Assembly: GCF_020521555.1 (NCBI RefSeq)
Contig: NZ_BPWA01000001.1
Coordinates: forward strand, 1,550,001-1,614,000
From: Rodentibacter sp. JRC1
Lineage (GTDB): Bacteria; Pseudomonadota; Gammaproteobacteria; Enterobacterales; Pasteurellaceae
Length of the DNA stretch: 64,000 nucleotides
Direction of reading: 5' to 3'
The notes beneath the pieces were generated by a model, which saw nothing but the letters and a program-made list of their open reading frames with translations, made no database searches and had not been told where the DNA came from. Shown here piece after piece: positions 45,339 to 55,599 of the stretch (its first letter is position 1; each line of letters begins with the position of its first letter). The position numbers were made by a program, and so were the translations under genes.

Positions 45339-46286
45339 TTAATTCTGAATTAAATAGCATTCAGGGCAGAAATGTTGAATCGGTTGCTGATTTAGCAAAG
45401 CAAATAATTGTGTTACCGCTAATTTACCGGCAGTAGAAAAACCTAAATCAATACTGATCACTTTCGGGAATAGGAAACGTAGTAGAGTATTGTTGCCGAT
45501 CCCACATACTTGAATAGATGCTTGTTTTTGCTCTTGTAAATATTTCACCGCGCCAATGGCAAGATTATCGGTGGCGCAAATTAATGCCGAAATTGACTCG
45601 GAAAGTACCGCACTTACGTTCTCATATGCCCATGTATAATCCAAATTACCTTGAAGAGAACAAGGAGAAATATGATATTTTGCACAATTTTGTAAATAGG
45701 CTTGATGACGATTAAATCCTGTTGTGATATCGCTATCTTGCACGCCGAGATAAGCAATATGGCGATGACCACACTGATAAAGATGAGCCATTAGCAAATT
45801 AATTGCTGCCGTATCATCATAATAAACCGAGGAAATTTGTTCATATCTTCGGGCAATCACCACCATTTTTTGTCGCCAAGACTTTAACAGCTGCTCATCG
45901 AGTTCGGAAAAGGCAAATAAAATGACACCATCAACCTTGCGTTGAGCAAAGAATGCCAAATGTTCCTCTACTAAATGAGTATCAAATTGGCTTTCCACTA
46001 TAATAGGCTCACATTGGTTGGCATAGAGTAGCGGTAATATTGTCGCCAACGCCTGATTTTCCGAAGTTGATGATAGGCGAGATACAATAATCCCCACAGA
46101 ATACCCACGTAAGCCCCGCATGGCTCGCGCAGATTTAGAGGGTTGAAATTGAACGTCCTCTATCACTTTCTCCACCTTGCGGCGAGTTGCTTCACTAACC
46201 CTATGGTCTTGATTTAGCACACGAGAAACGGTTGATTTCCCTACCCCTGCTAATTTAGCAATATCATTTATGGTTAGTTCAGCCAT
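45339..46286 (-). CDS. treR: Trehalose operon repressor TreR
   Basis: LacI-family repressor of 315 residues. The N-terminal helix-turn-helix is TINDIAKLAGVGKSTVSRVLNQDHRVSEATR; the C-terminal sugar-binding domain follows (GYSVGIIVSRLSSTSENQALA). In E. coli TreR is induced by trehalose 6-phosphate. It lies upstream of treB on the same strand, with its operator in the gap. Confidence 0.92.
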   Translation of the reverse strand: MAELTINDIAKLAGVGKSTVSRVLNQDHRVSEATRRKVEKVIEDVQFQPSKSARAMRGLRGYSVGIIVSRLSSTSENQALATILPLLYANQCEPIIVESQFDTHLVEEHLAFFAQRKVDGVILFAFSELDEQLLKSWRQKMVVIARRYEQISSVYYDDTAAINLLMAHLYQCGHRHIAYLGVQDSDITTGFNRHQAYLQNCAKYHISPCSLQGNLDYTWAYENVSAVLSESISALICATDNLAIGAVKYLQEQKQASIQVCGIGNNTLLRFLFPKVISIDLGFSTAGKLAVTQLFALLNQQPIQHFCPECYLIQN

Positions 46287-46393
46287 TGTGTTACCTTATA
46301 TTTAAGTAAGTAAAACTATATACGATTTTTGATCTAAATAGGAATTAGTTTATTATTAAAATTCAATCATTTGTAATGAAAAGCCACCTTTCC

Positions 46394-46559
46394 CTATTTA
46401 CAACGGGTTAATTCCACATTCATTCTAGCATTTTTGCCATATTGCTCTAATCTTTCTTGGACATAGCGATCCATTTCCTCAAGCCTGCTATGTCGATAAA
46501 CGGGGAAGAAAAACGATAGTAATGACAATATAAGAACGGGAGAATTTTTGATTTACCAT
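46394..46559 (-). pseudogene. Frameshifted small ORF, possible membrane peptide
   Basis: From ATG 46559 (GAGAG upstream) the frame reads MVNQKFSRSYIVITIVFLPR and soon stops; a second frame gives LSLLSFFFPVYRHSRLEEMD, then RYVQERLEQYGKNARMNVEL and TRCK before the stop at 46394-46396. The span is one base more than a multiple of three, so removing one base in the T5/C4 run (about 46511-46524) would join a hydrophobic N-terminus to a charged tail in a protein of about 54 residues. Not a family I recognise; it could be a short true gene with an error or a decayed one. Confidence 0.35.
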
Positions 46560-46664
46560 TTTGATACTCTCTTAGCTAAGAGATAAGGTTAATTAAGTAG
46601 TGGCTTTTACAGGAGATTTAATTTTTAATGAAGACTAATGATTTTTTTTGATAGGAAACTAATT

Positions 46665-46740
46665 TGGCTCCTCCTGCTGGACTTGAACCAGCGACATATG
46701 GATTAACAGTCCACCGTTCTACCGACTGAACTAAGGAGGA
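46665..46740 (-). tRNA. tRNA-Asn(GTT), copy 2
   Basis: A 76-base cloverleaf with encoded CCA and anticodon GTT. Identical to copy 1 up to the T-arm; T-stem GCTGG/CCAGC is fully paired and the T-loop is TTCAAGT rather than TTCGAGT. Confidence 0.97.
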
Positions 46741-46751
46741 GTAGATTTGAA

Positions 46752-46827
46752 TGGTGCCTCGAGGCGGAATCGAACCACCGACACGGGGATTTTCAATCCC
46801 CTGCTCTACCGACTGAGCTATCGAGGC
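46752..46827 (-). tRNA. tRNA-Phe(GAA)
   Basis: A 76-base cloverleaf, 5' GCCTCGATAGCTCAG to encoded CCA, anticodon GAA in TTGAAAA, T-loop TTCGATT. It lies 11 bases upstream of tRNA-Asn copy 2 on the same strand and is probably processed from one transcript with it. Confidence 0.97.
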
Positions 46828-47009
46828 GTTATCGTTATTGGCTACTGCCTGACAACGGGGCGTATTAAACTATTTTTTCGATTGTCGGTCAACAACTAAA
46901 TTTAAAAAAAGTGAAAAAATTAGTGTGTTTGAACGGTTAATAATCAAAGTGATGATAAAAAGAGCGAATTTTCTAAAGGTCACTAAAAATAACCGCACTT
47001 TTTTAAGAA

Positions 47010-47037
47010 AATCTCCGAAGAAATTTCTTCGGAGATT
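47010..47037 (-). terminator. Terminator after mltC
   Basis: AATCTCCGAAG (47010-47020), an AAATTT loop and CTTCGGAGATT (47027-47037). Read on the minus strand it is followed by TTCTTAAAAAAG; a USS lies just beyond. Confidence 0.7.
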
Positions 47038-47058
47038 GGATTTTCATCTTTCTAAAAA

Positions 47059-48138
47059 TTACCGTCTTACTCGGAATTTTTTCTGTGCTTGATCTACTTT
47101 TAGCAAGTAATTTCTTGCTTGAGATGATGGATGTGCCGTTGTTAGGATTCGATAAACCTGCTCCGGATACATTTGATTGATTTTGTAAATCGCTTCATCT
47201 TTATCGTTATCAAACACACGCAATACTGCTCCAGCCCCACTGTTATAGGCTGAAATCATCGCAAAACGTTTAGATGTCGGATTGGTTATACCGTTTAAAT
47301 ATTGATTTTGCAGAATCCATAAATAGGATACGCCGGCATCAATATTATTTGCCGGATCATATAAATAGCGGGCGGAAGGTTGTCCGCTTTTTCCTTTCAT
47401 CGCAAAGATATCACGGCCTGCCGTATGTGGAACGACCTGCATTAAACCGATTGCGTTGGCATAGCTGATTGCATAAGGGTTAAAACTGGATTCGGTTTGC
47501 ATTATGCCCAAGATCAAACTTTCATCAATGCCGTAACGGCGTGCGGCTTTGCGTATTAATGGAATGTATTTTTGTGCACGCACTTCCACGTGGTTTGCAA
47601 TCATCGGTATCGTAACGAATTGCACCATATTACCGTTTTGCAAACGGCGGGTTTGTAATTTATTTTGGATTAAATATGTAGCGAAATTTCCTGCAATAAA
47701 TTGATTGGCGATTTGCCGGCCGTTATTATCAATCACCTGTCCTAAAAGAAATGGGCGCGTACTAATCGGCACATCTCCGGAGGCGAATAAATCAATCCCT
47801 TTCGCATCTGAACCCATCAGCAAAGTATGCACAATCGCATTATGCAAGCGATTCAAATCTTTTTGAGTTTCGATCACAATGTTGCCTTCATCGAAACTCA
47901 CGTGGCTGCGGGTATAGAAAGAATCCGTATATTTCACGTAATCTTTACGGCTTGCCACAAGTAATTCGTTCACCCCCCAAATGCGGTCAATATTATGAGA
48001 GAATTGTCCGGTGAGAATATCCAAACCCTGCGTATCTTTTGCAAATACTTCATCAAAATTAATACCGCGATTGCGATTCGGAGAGTCGCTACAAGCATAC
48101 AGAAATGGCAATAATGCCAACAATAAATACTTTTTCAT
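47059..48138 (-). CDS. mltC: Membrane-bound lytic murein transglycosylase C
   Basis: Outer-membrane lipoprotein that cleaves peptidoglycan glycan strands to 1,6-anhydro-muropeptides. The signal peptide ends LLPFLYAC with Cys16 for lipidation; the catalytic Glu216 lies in [14 protein letters not shown], followed by [14 protein letters not shown]. Its 359 residues match MltC. It forms an operon with mutY and yggX. Its anhydro products are recycled by enzymes such as AnmK and MurQ at the other end of this window. Confidence 0.94.
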   Translation of the reverse strand: MKKYLLLALLPFLYACSDSPNRNRGINFDEVFAKDTQGLDILTGQFSHNIDRIWGVNELLVASRKDYVKYTDSFYTRSHVSFDEGNIVIETQKDLNRLHNAIVHTLLMGSDAKGIDLFASGDVPISTRPFLLGQVIDNNGRQIANQFIAGNFATYLIQNKLQTRRLQNGNMVQFVTIPMIANHVEVRAQKYIPLIRKAARRYGIDESLILGIMQTESSFNPYAISYANAIGLMQVVPHTAGRDIFAMKGKSGQPSARYLYDPANNIDAGVSYLWILQNQYLNGITNPTSKRFAMISAYNSGAGAVLRVFDNDKDEAIYKINQMYPEQVYRILTTAHPSSQARNYLLKVDQAQKKFRVRR

Positions 48139-48152
48139 TATTTTACTGCCGA

Positions 48153-48425
48153 TTAATTTGACGGAGGAACATAGCCTTCAATATGTACATCTTTACCTTC
48201 AAACAAAAAATTCACCATTTCTTGCTCAAGTAATTTGCGATGTTCTGCGTTCATCATATTGAGTTTTTTCTCATTCACAAGCATCGTTTGTTTTTTTATC
48301 CATTCGCCCCAAGCTTGTTTACTGATTGAATCAAAAATTCGTTTACCCAATTCACCCGGATAAAGTTGAAAATCCAAGCCTTCCGCTTCTTTTTTAAGAA
48401 ACTCACAAAATATCATTCTTGCCAT
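48153..48425 (-). CDS. yggX: Fe(II)-trafficking/oxidative protection protein YggX
   Basis: A 90-residue cytoplasmic protein of the YggX family, tied to iron handling and protection of Fe-S clusters. [20 protein letters not shown] includes the conserved Cys7, and the family core [21 protein letters not shown] is present. It overlaps mutY by 23 bases, the standard enteric order, which is apt because MutY carries an Fe-S cluster. Confidence 0.95.
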   Translation of the reverse strand: MARMIFCEFLKKEAEGLDFQLYPGELGKRIFDSISKQAWGEWIKKQTMLVNEKKLNMMNAEHRKLLEQEMVNFLFEGKDVHIEGYVPPSN

Positions 48426-49539
48426 AATTATTCCTTACGAATTGTATTAATAAATTTTTCACAGGTTGAGCCAAACCAATCTGCTCAGGATTTGCAGGAT
48501 CATACCAATATTTGACCGCACTTGATAGATTAGGTTTATATTCTTTTGTTTTTTCCCTCACTTTACGCCAATCTAAATTGGCTTGTTCCTGTTTTGATGA
48601 AGCACCGATTTCCGCATAAACAGGGTGAATGTCTAAGTGAAAATGGCTGAACGTATGACGAAAACTTGCCCATTCTTGATAATAAGATATGTTTTCTTCC
48701 TCCAAGTAAGACAATAGATCTTCCTTTGAATTAAATTGAGGAAAACAAAATAATCCGCCCCACAAGCCGGAACTTTCACGTTGCTCTAACCACACTTTGC
48801 CTTGTTGAGACAATATCAGAAAATAGGTTTCTTTTTCCGGCATTGTTTTTTTCGGCTTTTTAGTGGGAAACAACGCCCAATTCCCATTTTTATATGCCAA
48901 ACAATTTATTTGCAATGGACAAAATTCACACTTGGGGTTGGAGCGTGTGCAAACCATTGCACCAATATCCATCATTGCTTGATTGAAATCCGCCACACGT
49001 TCTGTAGGGGTGACTTGTTCTGTTAAAGTCCACAAATGGTTTTCTACTTTTTTCTCTCCCGTCCAGCCTTCCACCGTGAAGTAACGCGTTAATACACGTT
49101 TTACATTACCGTCTAAAATAGGATACGGCTGATTTAACACTGAAGACAAAATAGCACCTGCGGTAGAACGGCCAACCCCCGGTAATGCCCAAACATGTTC
49201 AAAATTTGTTGGAAAATTTCCATTAAATTCATCTCTCACTTTTTGTGCCGCTTTGTGCAAATTTCGTGCGCGCGCATAGTAGCCTAAACCAGTCCACAAA
49301 TGTAGAACTTCATCTTGTGAGGCATTGGCAAGGGCGGTGATATTTGGAAATGTTTTGGTAAACCGCTCAAAATAAGGGATCACCGTAGCGACTTGAGTTT
49401 GTTGTAACATCACTTCAGAAAGCCACACGCCATAAAGGGTTTTATTTTGTTGCCAAGGTAGGTGTTTACGTCCGAATTTGTCATACCATTCCAGTACGGC
49501 GTGGGCAAAAGGAGCGTGAGGTGAGGATTTTGCTAGCAT
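48403..49539 (-). CDS. mutY: A/G-specific adenine DNA glycosylase
   Basis: Removes adenine mispaired with guanine or 8-oxoguanine. The 378 residues contain catalytic Glu42 (SEVMLQQTQ) and Asp143 (LDGNVKRVL), the helix-hairpin-helix [13 protein letters not shown], the [4Fe-4S] ligands Cys197, Cys204, Cys207 and Cys213, and a C-terminal MutT-like 8-oxoG recognition domain. Confidence 0.96.
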   Translation of the reverse strand: MLAKSSPHAPFAHAVLEWYDKFGRKHLPWQQNKTLYGVWLSEVMLQQTQVATVIPYFERFTKTFPNITALANASQDEVLHLWTGLGYYARARNLHKAAQKVRDEFNGNFPTNFEHVWALPGVGRSTAGAILSSVLNQPYPILDGNVKRVLTRYFTVEGWTGEKKVENHLWTLTEQVTPTERVADFNQAMMDIGAMVCTRSNPKCEFCPLQINCLAYKNGNWALFPTKKPKKTMPEKETYFLILSQQGKVWLEQRESSGLWGGLFCFPQFNSKEDLLSYLEEENISYYQEWASFRHTFSHFHLDIHPVYAEIGASSKQEQANLDWRKVREKTKEYKPNLSSAVKYWYDPANPEQIGLAQPVKNLLIQFVRNNYGKNDIL

Positions 49540-49602
49540 AACTTTCCTGAATAAATAAAAAGTGCGGTTAAAAACGGCGGTAATTTTACACGAAAATGGG
49601 GC

Positions 49603-49630
49603 TTGTTTATCTTTGTTTTTTCAGTATAAT
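49603..49630 (+). promoter_or_regulatory. rpmE promoter
   Basis: TTGTTT (49603-49608) and a perfect TATAAT (49625-49630) with a 16-base spacer. It leaves a leader of roughly 90 bases before the rpmE ATG. Confidence 0.6.
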
Positions 49631-49726
49631 CTGCGACCTATTTGGTGCCAATTATGGCGTATTATTCACTCACGCGGTGTAAGGAGAAAGTTCTTATAGC
49701 GGCGTGGCTTCGTTTTGAGGTTTTCT

Positions 49727-49939
49727 ATGAAACAAGGTATTCATCCTGAATATAAAGAAATCACTGCAACTTGTTCTTGCGGTAATGTAATTAAAACTCG
49801 TTCAACTTTAGGCAAAGACATCAACCTTGATGTGTGTAGTAATTGCCACCCGTTCTACACCGGTAAACAACGTGTTGTAGATACCGGCGGTCGTGTTGAA
49901 CGCTTCAACAGCCGTTTCAAAATTCCAGGTACAAAATAA
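49727..49939 (+). CDS. rpmE: 50S ribosomal protein L31
   Basis: Zinc-binding type L31: [19 protein letters not shown] and [12 protein letters not shown] provide the four Cys ligands. The ATG at 49727 gives 70 residues; an in-frame start at 49715 would add four unlikely residues. Divergent from mutY, and followed by two hairpins. Confidence 0.96.
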   Translation: MKQGIHPEYKEITATCSCGNVIKTRSTLGKDINLDVCSNCHPFYTGKQRVVDTGGRVERFNSRFKIPGTK

Positions 49940-49954
49940 CTTGGAACTGCTTGA

Positions 49955-49983
49955 AAACCCTGCCGAATGGCGGGGTTTTTATA
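49955..49983 (+). terminator. Terminator after rpmE
   Basis: AAACCCTGCC (49955-49964), a GAAT loop and GGCGGGGTTT (49969-49978), with one T-G pair, then a T tail. Confidence 0.75.
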
Positions 49984-50009
49984 TTGGGAAAAAGCTATAC
50001 AAAATATAT

Positions 50010-50042
50010 AAGGGAAACACTATTTAGGTGTTTCCCTTTTTT
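50010..50042. terminator. Second, bidirectional hairpin between rpmE and tyrP
   Basis: AAGGGAAACAC (50010-50020), a seven-base loop and GTGTTTCCCTT (50028-50038), then TTTT. It lies between converging genes and may serve both. Confidence 0.75.
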
Positions 50043-50075
50043 AATGCTTAAAAATCCTCTGAAATCAACCGCACT

Positions 50076-51296
50076 TTAGCCTGCAACAGCCGGTAAGTAG
50101 CCAGTTTGAATTAAGAAAGGGATAATCATAATTGCTATGCCGACGATTAATGCAATGACTAATGCGGTGTTTCCGCCGATAACGCGGTAAGGAAGATTTG
50201 GGTTGGTTTTACGGGTACGCCATGCCAAACCGATTGGTAAGATTAAACAGTAGAATGCGCAAAGCAAACCGGCATAACTTAATGCGGTGATAAAACCTTC
50301 CGGATAGAATAGTGCAAAGACTAACGGCGGTAGAAATGCGGCAACGGTAAGTGAAAGGCGATTATTCGGTAGGTGATAGCGTTTAAATAAATCACCTAAT
50401 CCTTCAAATACACCTAACATCACGCCGAGAAATGAGGTGATTAAGGCAAGTGAAGAAAAAATGCGTACGATTTCACCCAATAGGTTAGAACCGGTGATTT
50501 CACGTACGGCATTTACTAAGCCGTTTAATGTCGGCTCCGCTTGTAAAATACGGATAAATTCACTTTGACTTAACACGCCGTGGGTCGCCAGTTGCCATAC
50601 TAAATAGGCAGCAAGTGGAATTGCCGTGCCGATTAAGATTGCACGGCGGAATTTTTCAACACTTCCCTCTAAGTAACTATTCACACTTGCCATAATGACG
50701 TGGAATCCAAAAGAGGTGAAGAAAATAGGTGCGGCGGATATGACAAAAGCATAGTTCAGCGGCAATGCCATTAAGTTATTTGTTGCCACTTTTGGCAGCA
50801 TCATAAATAGCACGAAAGCAAAGGCGATTAATTTGCCGATAAATAAGAGGCGGGTAATGCCGTCCACTCCTTTTGTACCGATAACGACAAAGGAACCTAG
50901 TACGACAGTAAAGACAATAATGGCTGTTTTAAGAGAAATCGCTTCCATTCCGAAAGCGGTCGGTAAGCCTGAAAGTAATGATCCGCCCCCTGTAATATAG
51001 GCGGCAGAAAGCGCATAAAGTAAGATCAATAAACTTAGTGTAGAAAGGACACGTCCCGGCACGCCGAAGTATTTTTCCGCCAGTGTGGCAACACCGTCAT
51101 TAAGCTGATCGGCTGTTTGATAGACTTCGACAAAAAGTAAACCGCTATAAACAAGCAGCATCCAAAGCCCGATAAGTAATAGCACGGTATAGCCGAATCC
51201 CATTCCGGCGGAAGTTAAAGGCATTGCCAACATACCCGCACCGATTGTTGTACCGGCAATAATCAAGGCACTCCCAAAGGTTTTGTTTTTTAGCAT
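50076..51296 (-). CDS. tyrP: Aromatic amino acid (tyrosine-type) permease, paralogue 1
   Basis: H+ symporter of the Mtr/TnaB/TyrP family, about eleven hydrophobic segments, 406 residues. LIIAGTTIGAGMLAMPLTSAG at the start and FFTSFGFHVIMASVNSYLEG are typical. A second copy, clearly related, lies at 57594-58796. H. influenzae also has two tyrP genes. Mtr-type tryptophan transport cannot be excluded. It is 39 bases downstream of tdk, with a USS between. Confidence 0.85.
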   Translation of the reverse strand: MLKNKTFGSALIIAGTTIGAGMLAMPLTSAGMGFGYTVLLLIGLWMLLVYSGLLFVEVYQTADQLNDGVATLAEKYFGVPGRVLSTLSLLILLYALSAAYITGGGSLLSGLPTAFGMEAISLKTAIIVFTVVLGSFVVIGTKGVDGITRLLFIGKLIAFAFVLFMMLPKVATNNLMALPLNYAFVISAAPIFFTSFGFHVIMASVNSYLEGSVEKFRRAILIGTAIPLAAYLVWQLATHGVLSQSEFIRILQAEPTLNGLVNAVREITGSNLLGEIVRIFSSLALITSFLGVMLGVFEGLGDLFKRYHLPNNRLSLTVAAFLPPLVFALFYPEGFITALSYAGLLCAFYCLILPIGLAWRTRKTNPNLPYRVIGGNTALVIALIVGIAIMIIPFLIQTGYLPAVAG

Positions 51297-51335
51297 AAAA
51301 TTGTCCTTATGTTGTGTTTGAATTAAAAAATAACG

Positions 51336-51917
51336 TTAAATCTGACCGCACTTTTCTTTGTAATGATAGCGACAAACGGAGAGGTAAGAGTCATTTCCGC
51401 CGATTTGGATTTGCTCTCCTTCCTTAATGACTTCACCTTTTTCATTAAGGCGAAGTACAAAATTTGCTTTACGTCCACAATAGCAAATGGTTTTTAGTTC
51501 TTCCAATTGATCCGCCCAGGCGAGTAGGTATTTGCTGCCTTCAAAGAGTTCGGCTTGGAAATCGGTACGTAAACCGTAGCACAGTACGGGGATATTCAAT
51601 TTATCAACCACATCCGTCAGTTGATAGACTTGCCGTTTTGTGAGGAATTGGGCTTCGTCCACCAATATGCAATGAATTTTTTCTTGCCGTAAATGTTGGC
51701 TGATTTCATCAAATAAATTGGTTTCGGCGTTGAATAAATTGGCTTCTTGAGAAATCCCAATACGAGAAGTAACTTTTCCAACCCCAAAACGATCGTCAAT
51801 CGCGGCGGTATAAACCATCGTGTTCATATTGCGTTCACGGTAGTTATAAGAGGATTGCAGTAGGGTAGTGGATTTACCCGCATTCATTGTGGAATGATAA
51901 AAATACAACTTTGCCAT
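51336..51917 (-). CDS. tdk: Thymidine kinase
   Basis: Salvages thymidine to dTMP. The 193 residues show the P-loop [10 protein letters not shown], the DEAQFL motif and zinc-ligand Cys in CYCGRKANF and near the C-terminus (CRYHYKEKC). The start overlaps the stop of the upstream 77-residue gene by one base. Confidence 0.95.
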   Translation of the reverse strand: MAKLYFYHSTMNAGKSTTLLQSSYNYRERNMNTMVYTAAIDDRFGVGKVTSRIGISQEANLFNAETNLFDEISQHLRQEKIHCILVDEAQFLTKRQVYQLTDVVDKLNIPVLCYGLRTDFQAELFEGSKYLLAWADQLEELKTICYCGRKANFVLRLNEKGEVIKEGEQIQIGGNDSYLSVCRYHYKEKCGQI

Positions 51918-52150
51918 TATTTATTGATCCATTTCCAAATGTGATAAGCGATAAATCCTGTGATTGGAGGCAATGCGGAAAGCAAAAATGCACCGTAAGT
52001 CGTGCCACCTCCGATTTGTTGTCCGGCTAAAGTCAGTAAATTGACAATTTCATCGCTTGGCGTAGTAAAAATCCAAACACCAATCACGATTAATACGATA
52101 AAGCAGGCGATACCGGCGGCACGCATTGCTTGAAATTTGGCATCTTTCAT
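51917..52150 (-). CDS. Small membrane protein of unknown function
   Basis: A 77-residue protein with two hydrophobic segments (about 11-29, [15 protein letters not shown], and 52-70, [20 protein letters not shown]) and a basic end (WKWINK). It is coupled to tdk by a one-base overlap and lies nine bases from tsaD, so it is a real gene by context. I do not recognise the family. Confidence 0.75.
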   Translation of the reverse strand: MKDAKFQAMRAAGIACFIVLIVIGVWIFTTPSDEIVNLLTLAGQQIGGGTTYGAFLLSALPPITGFIAYHIWKWINK

Positions 52151-52159
52151 CTTTATTCC

Positions 52160-53188
52160 TTAAATTGTAGGGAGTTCTGTCATTGGCCAACGTGGTTTTA
52201 CTTCAATTGCTAGCCCTGAATGTTGACCTTGTTTTAAACGTAAAAAACCGGTGTAAGCAATCATTGCGCCGTTATCAGTGCAAAATTGCGGCGGCGGATA
52301 AAAAACTTCGCCACCTAAATTTTGCATCATTTGGGCTAAGGTTTCGCGTAATTTTTTATTTGCGCTTACTCCGCCTGCAATTACTAAACGCTTATAACCG
52401 GTTTCTTTTAAAGCGCGTTTACATTTGATTGCAAGAGTGTCGATCACCGCATCTTGGAAAGCATAAGCAATATCGGATTTGGTTTGTTCGGCTAATTTGC
52501 CTTCTGCTTTGATGGCTTGATTCACCGTGTTGGCGGCAAAGGTTTTTAAACCCGAAAAACTGAAATCAAGCCCCGGTCTATCCGTCATTGGTCGTGGAAA
52601 AGTAAAACGATTCGGTGAACCTTTTTCGGCAAGACGAGAGAGTGCCGCACCGCCCGGATAATCTAATCCGAGTAGCTTTGCCGTTTTATCAAAGGCTTCA
52701 CCGGCGGCATCATCAATCGATTCTCCGATCACTTCATATTTTCCCACGGCATCTACACGTACCAATTGAGTATGTCCGCCGGATACCAATAGAGCAATAA
52801 AAGGAAAGTGCGGTCGATTTTCTGCAAGCATTGGGGCAAGTAAATGCCCTTCCATATGGTGAATACCGATTGCAGGCACATTCCATGCGTAAGCAAGAGA
52901 ACGTGCAATAGTGGAGCCAACCAATAATGCGCCGACAAGCCCGGGGCCGCTGGTGTAAGCTACACCGTCAATATCTTTGGCGGTAAGGTTCGCTTCTTTC
53001 AGTGCCGCCTGAATTAATGGTGCGGTTTTGCGAATATGATCGCGTGAAGCAAGCTCCGGAACAACGCCACCGTAATCCGCGTGCAGTGCAATTTGAGTAT
53101 AAAGCTGGTTCGCAACCAAGCCTTTTTCTTCATCATAAATTGCCACGCCCGTTTCATCGCACGAGGTTTCAATTCCTAAGATTTTCAT
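52160..53188 (-). CDS. tsaD: tRNA threonylcarbamoyladenosine transferase subunit TsaD
   Basis: Catalytic subunit that, with TsaB and TsaE, transfers the threonylcarbamoyl group to A37 of ANN-decoding tRNAs. I choose the ATG at 53188 (342 residues, [14 protein letters not shown]) over an upstream start in frame. Metal ligands His111 and His115 in [10 protein letters not shown] and the [13 protein letters not shown] motif are present. The gene is divergent from rpsU, as in E. coli and H. influenzae. Confidence 0.95.
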   Translation of the reverse strand: MKILGIETSCDETGVAIYDEEKGLVANQLYTQIALHADYGGVVPELASRDHIRKTAPLIQAALKEANLTAKDIDGVAYTSGPGLVGALLVGSTIARSLAYAWNVPAIGIHHMEGHLLAPMLAENRPHFPFIALLVSGGHTQLVRVDAVGKYEVIGESIDDAAGEAFDKTAKLLGLDYPGGAALSRLAEKGSPNRFTFPRPMTDRPGLDFSFSGLKTFAANTVNQAIKAEGKLAEQTKSDIAYAFQDAVIDTLAIKCKRALKETGYKRLVIAGGVSANKKLRETLAQMMQNLGGEVFYPPPQFCTDNGAMIAYTGFLRLKQGQHSGLAIEVKPRWPMTELPTI

Positions 53189-53294
53189 TGATTTTCTCAA
53201 TTTAGTTTCTAAAATGAGGCGCAATTTTACCTTGTTTACTTGGTTTTAACCAGTTGAAACCACAAATATCGGGGCTAATTACGCATTCTATTCT

Positions 53295-53323
53295 TTACTT
53301 TTACCCTAAAAGTAGATTAGAAT
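53295..53323 (+). promoter_or_regulatory. Candidate rpsU promoter
   Basis: TTTACT and TAGAAT with an 18-base spacer, in the divergent region between tsaD and rpsU, about 90 bases before the rpsU ATG. A modest match. Confidence 0.35.
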
Positions 53324-53411
53324 TGCGACCTTTGTTGGATTTGCCATTTTTATTGGCAGAAATAAAAATTTTAAATTGCAATTAAATTAAACTCATTGAG
53401 GTGATTGGCTT

Positions 53412-53627
53412 ATGCCTGTAATTAAAGTACGTGAAAACGAATCATTTGACGTAGCTTTACGTCGTTTCAAACGCTCTTGCGAAAAAGCCGGTATTTTGGC
53501 AGAAGTTCGCGCTCGTGAATTCTATGAAAAACCAACTACAATCCGTAAACGTGAAAATGCAACGCTTGCGAAACGTCACGCTAAACGTAACGCTCGTGAA
53601 AATGCGCGTAATACCCGTTTATATTAA
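53412..53627 (+). CDS. rpsU: 30S ribosomal protein S21
   Basis: A 71-residue, highly basic protein that opens [20 protein letters not shown], the invariant S21 start. First gene of the macromolecular synthesis operon rpsU-dnaG-rpoD. Preceded by GAGGTGATTG as ribosome-binding region. Confidence 0.98.
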   Translation: MPVIKVRENESFDVALRRFKRSCEKAGILAEVRAREFYEKPTTIRKRENATLAKRHAKRNARENARNTRLY

Positions 53628-53657
53628 TTTGTAGTATTTTTTAACTCGAGTTTACAC

Positions 53658-53688
53658 AAACCGTGGTTCCTTTGGTATCACGGTTTTG
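53658..53688 (+). terminator. Hairpin between rpsU and dnaG
   Basis: AAACCGTG (53658-53665) pairs with CACGGTTT (53679-53686). E. coli has a partial terminator at the same place, which keeps primase far below S21; this hairpin probably does likewise. Confidence 0.65.
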
Positions 53689-53750
53689 TTGCTTTGAAAT
53701 TCACATCAAAATAACCGCACTTTCACCGTCATATTTAGGAGGCAAAGGCA

Positions 53751-55529
53751 ATGAAAGGCTTAATTCCACGCCCGTTTATTGATGATTTGCTGACAAAATC
53801 CAATATTATTGATGTGATCAATTCACGTGTGAAACTCAAAAAGGCCGGGCGGGATTATCAAGCTTGTTGCCCTTTTCACCACGAAAAAACACCTTCTTTC
53901 ACGGTGAGTGAAAAAAAACAGTTTTATCATTGTTTCGGTTGCGGTGCACACGGTAATGCCATTTCTTTTTTAATGGATTATGACAAACTTGAATTTGTTG
54001 AGGCGATTGAAGAGCTTGCTGCAATGGTAGGATTGGAAGTGCCTTATGAAAAACGAGAGAATAGTAGTGGAAAACCACAAGCCAGTTATCAAACAAAGCG
54101 TAATTTGTATGAGCTAATGCAAGCAATCGCTTCGTTCTATCAAACTCAGTTGCCTTTGAATGTACCGGCACAAAGCTATGTCCAACAACGGGGGCTTTCA
54201 CCGGAAATTATTGCACGTTTTCAAATCGGTTTCGTACCAAATGCGATGGATACGATATTACGCAAGTTTGGTGTAAACCGTGAAGAACAGCAAAAATTGT
54301 TTGATCTCGGTATGCTTTCGCGCAACGAACGTGGAAATATTTACGATAAATTCCGTCATCGGATTATGTTTCCCATTCGGGATAAACGTGGACGCACAGT
54401 GGCATTCGGCGGACGTGTATTGGGCGATGAAAAACCGAAATATTTAAATTCACCGGAAACCGTTACTTATCACAAAGGGAAAGAACTTTACGGCTTATAC
54501 GAAGCCTTGCAAGCAAACGATGAACCGGCAAAATTGCTTGTGGTTGAAGGGTATATGGACGTGGTTGCATTGGCGCAATTCGGTGTGGATTATGCCGTCG
54601 CATCACTCGGTACTTCAACGACTTCGGAGCAAATTCAACTTCTTTTCCGTTCTACCGAGCAAGTGATTTGCTGCTACGATGGGGATCGTGCAGGGCGTGA
54701 TGCAGCATGGCGTGCTTTGGAAAATGCTTTACCTTATTTGGAAGACGGTCGGCAAATTAAATTTATTTTCTTGCCTGATGGAGAAGATCCCGATACCTAT
54801 ATTCGTCAATATGGAAAAGAAAAATTTGAAGAATATATTGAAAGTGCGCAGTCACTGTCTGAATTTCTTTTTGCGCATTTAAATCCTCAAGTGGATTTTT
54901 CCACAAAAGAGGGGCGGGGTAAATTAGTTGCCCTTGCAGCCCCCTTAATTCAACAAATTCCGGGTAATGCTTTGCGTTTGTCATTGCGTAATATTTTAGC
55001 GCAAAAATTGGGGATTTTTGATGAATCGCAGTTAGAAAGTCTCATCCCAAAACAAGCCGGGAATAAAGTATCTCCACGTGCTGATTCGCAGCCAAAAATG
55101 AAGCAAACACCGATGCGGGTGGTGATTTCTTTACTCTTGCAAAACACGCACTTGGTGAATCGTATTACAGAAGCCGGGCTTACGGCGTTGCGGGCAGAGG
55201 CAGGCTATGATTTATTGGAAAAATTGACCGCACTTTGTCGTGAGCGCGAAGGCATTACCACCGGACAAATTTTAGAATATTTTCGTGATACGGAATATCG
55301 TCGCCCCCTTGAAATTCTTGCAACTTGGGAGCATTTACTGGACGACACCGAAATTATCAATGCCTTTTCACAAAATTATCGCCGATTGAATATTCAAGCC
55401 ATTGAGCGCGATATTGAAATGCTCATTGCTAAAGAACGATCCGCAGGATTAACAGAACAGGAAAGACAAGTACTTGTTATGCTGATTACCAGCAAAGAGG
55501 AACAGAAAAAACAGTTAGTTAATCCATAG
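53751..55529 (+). CDS. dnaG: DNA primase
   Basis: Makes RNA primers for replication. The 592 residues start with the CHC2 zinc finger (Cys40, His43, Cys61, Cys64), then the Toprim catalytic core (VVEGYMDVVALAQFG; CYDGDRAGRDAAW), and a C-terminal helicase-binding domain. Start behind TTAGGAGGC. Confidence 0.97.
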   Translation: MKGLIPRPFIDDLLTKSNIIDVINSRVKLKKAGRDYQACCPFHHEKTPSFTVSEKKQFYHCFGCGAHGNAISFLMDYDKLEFVEAIEELAAMVGLEVPYEKRENSSGKPQASYQTKRNLYELMQAIASFYQTQLPLNVPAQSYVQQRGLSPEIIARFQIGFVPNAMDTILRKFGVNREEQQKLFDLGMLSRNERGNIYDKFRHRIMFPIRDKRGRTVAFGGRVLGDEKPKYLNSPETVTYHKGKELYGLYEALQANDEPAKLLVVEGYMDVVALAQFGVDYAVASLGTSTTSEQIQLLFRSTEQVICCYDGDRAGRDAAWRALENALPYLEDGRQIKFIFLPDGEDPDTYIRQYGKEKFEEYIESAQSLSEFLFAHLNPQVDFSTKEGRGKLVALAAPLIQQIPGNALRLSLRNILAQKLGIFDESQLESLIPKQAGNKVSPRADSQPKMKQTPMRVVISLLLQNTHLVNRITEAGLTALRAEAGYDLLEKLTALCREREGITTGQILEYFRDTEYRRPLEILATWEHLLDDTEIINAFSQNYRRLNIQAIERDIEMLIAKERSAGLTEQERQVLVMLITSKEEQKKQLVNP

Positions 55530-55599
55530 TAACAATGATAGAATTTCTCGCTCAAGCGAAAAATGTATCCTCACAAATTAACGCGACACGGGTATAAAA

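Noticed and set aside
39624..46827. Genomic island or prophage attachment at the tRNA genes
   Set aside because: No integrase, no truncated tRNA end repeat and no phage genes nearby.
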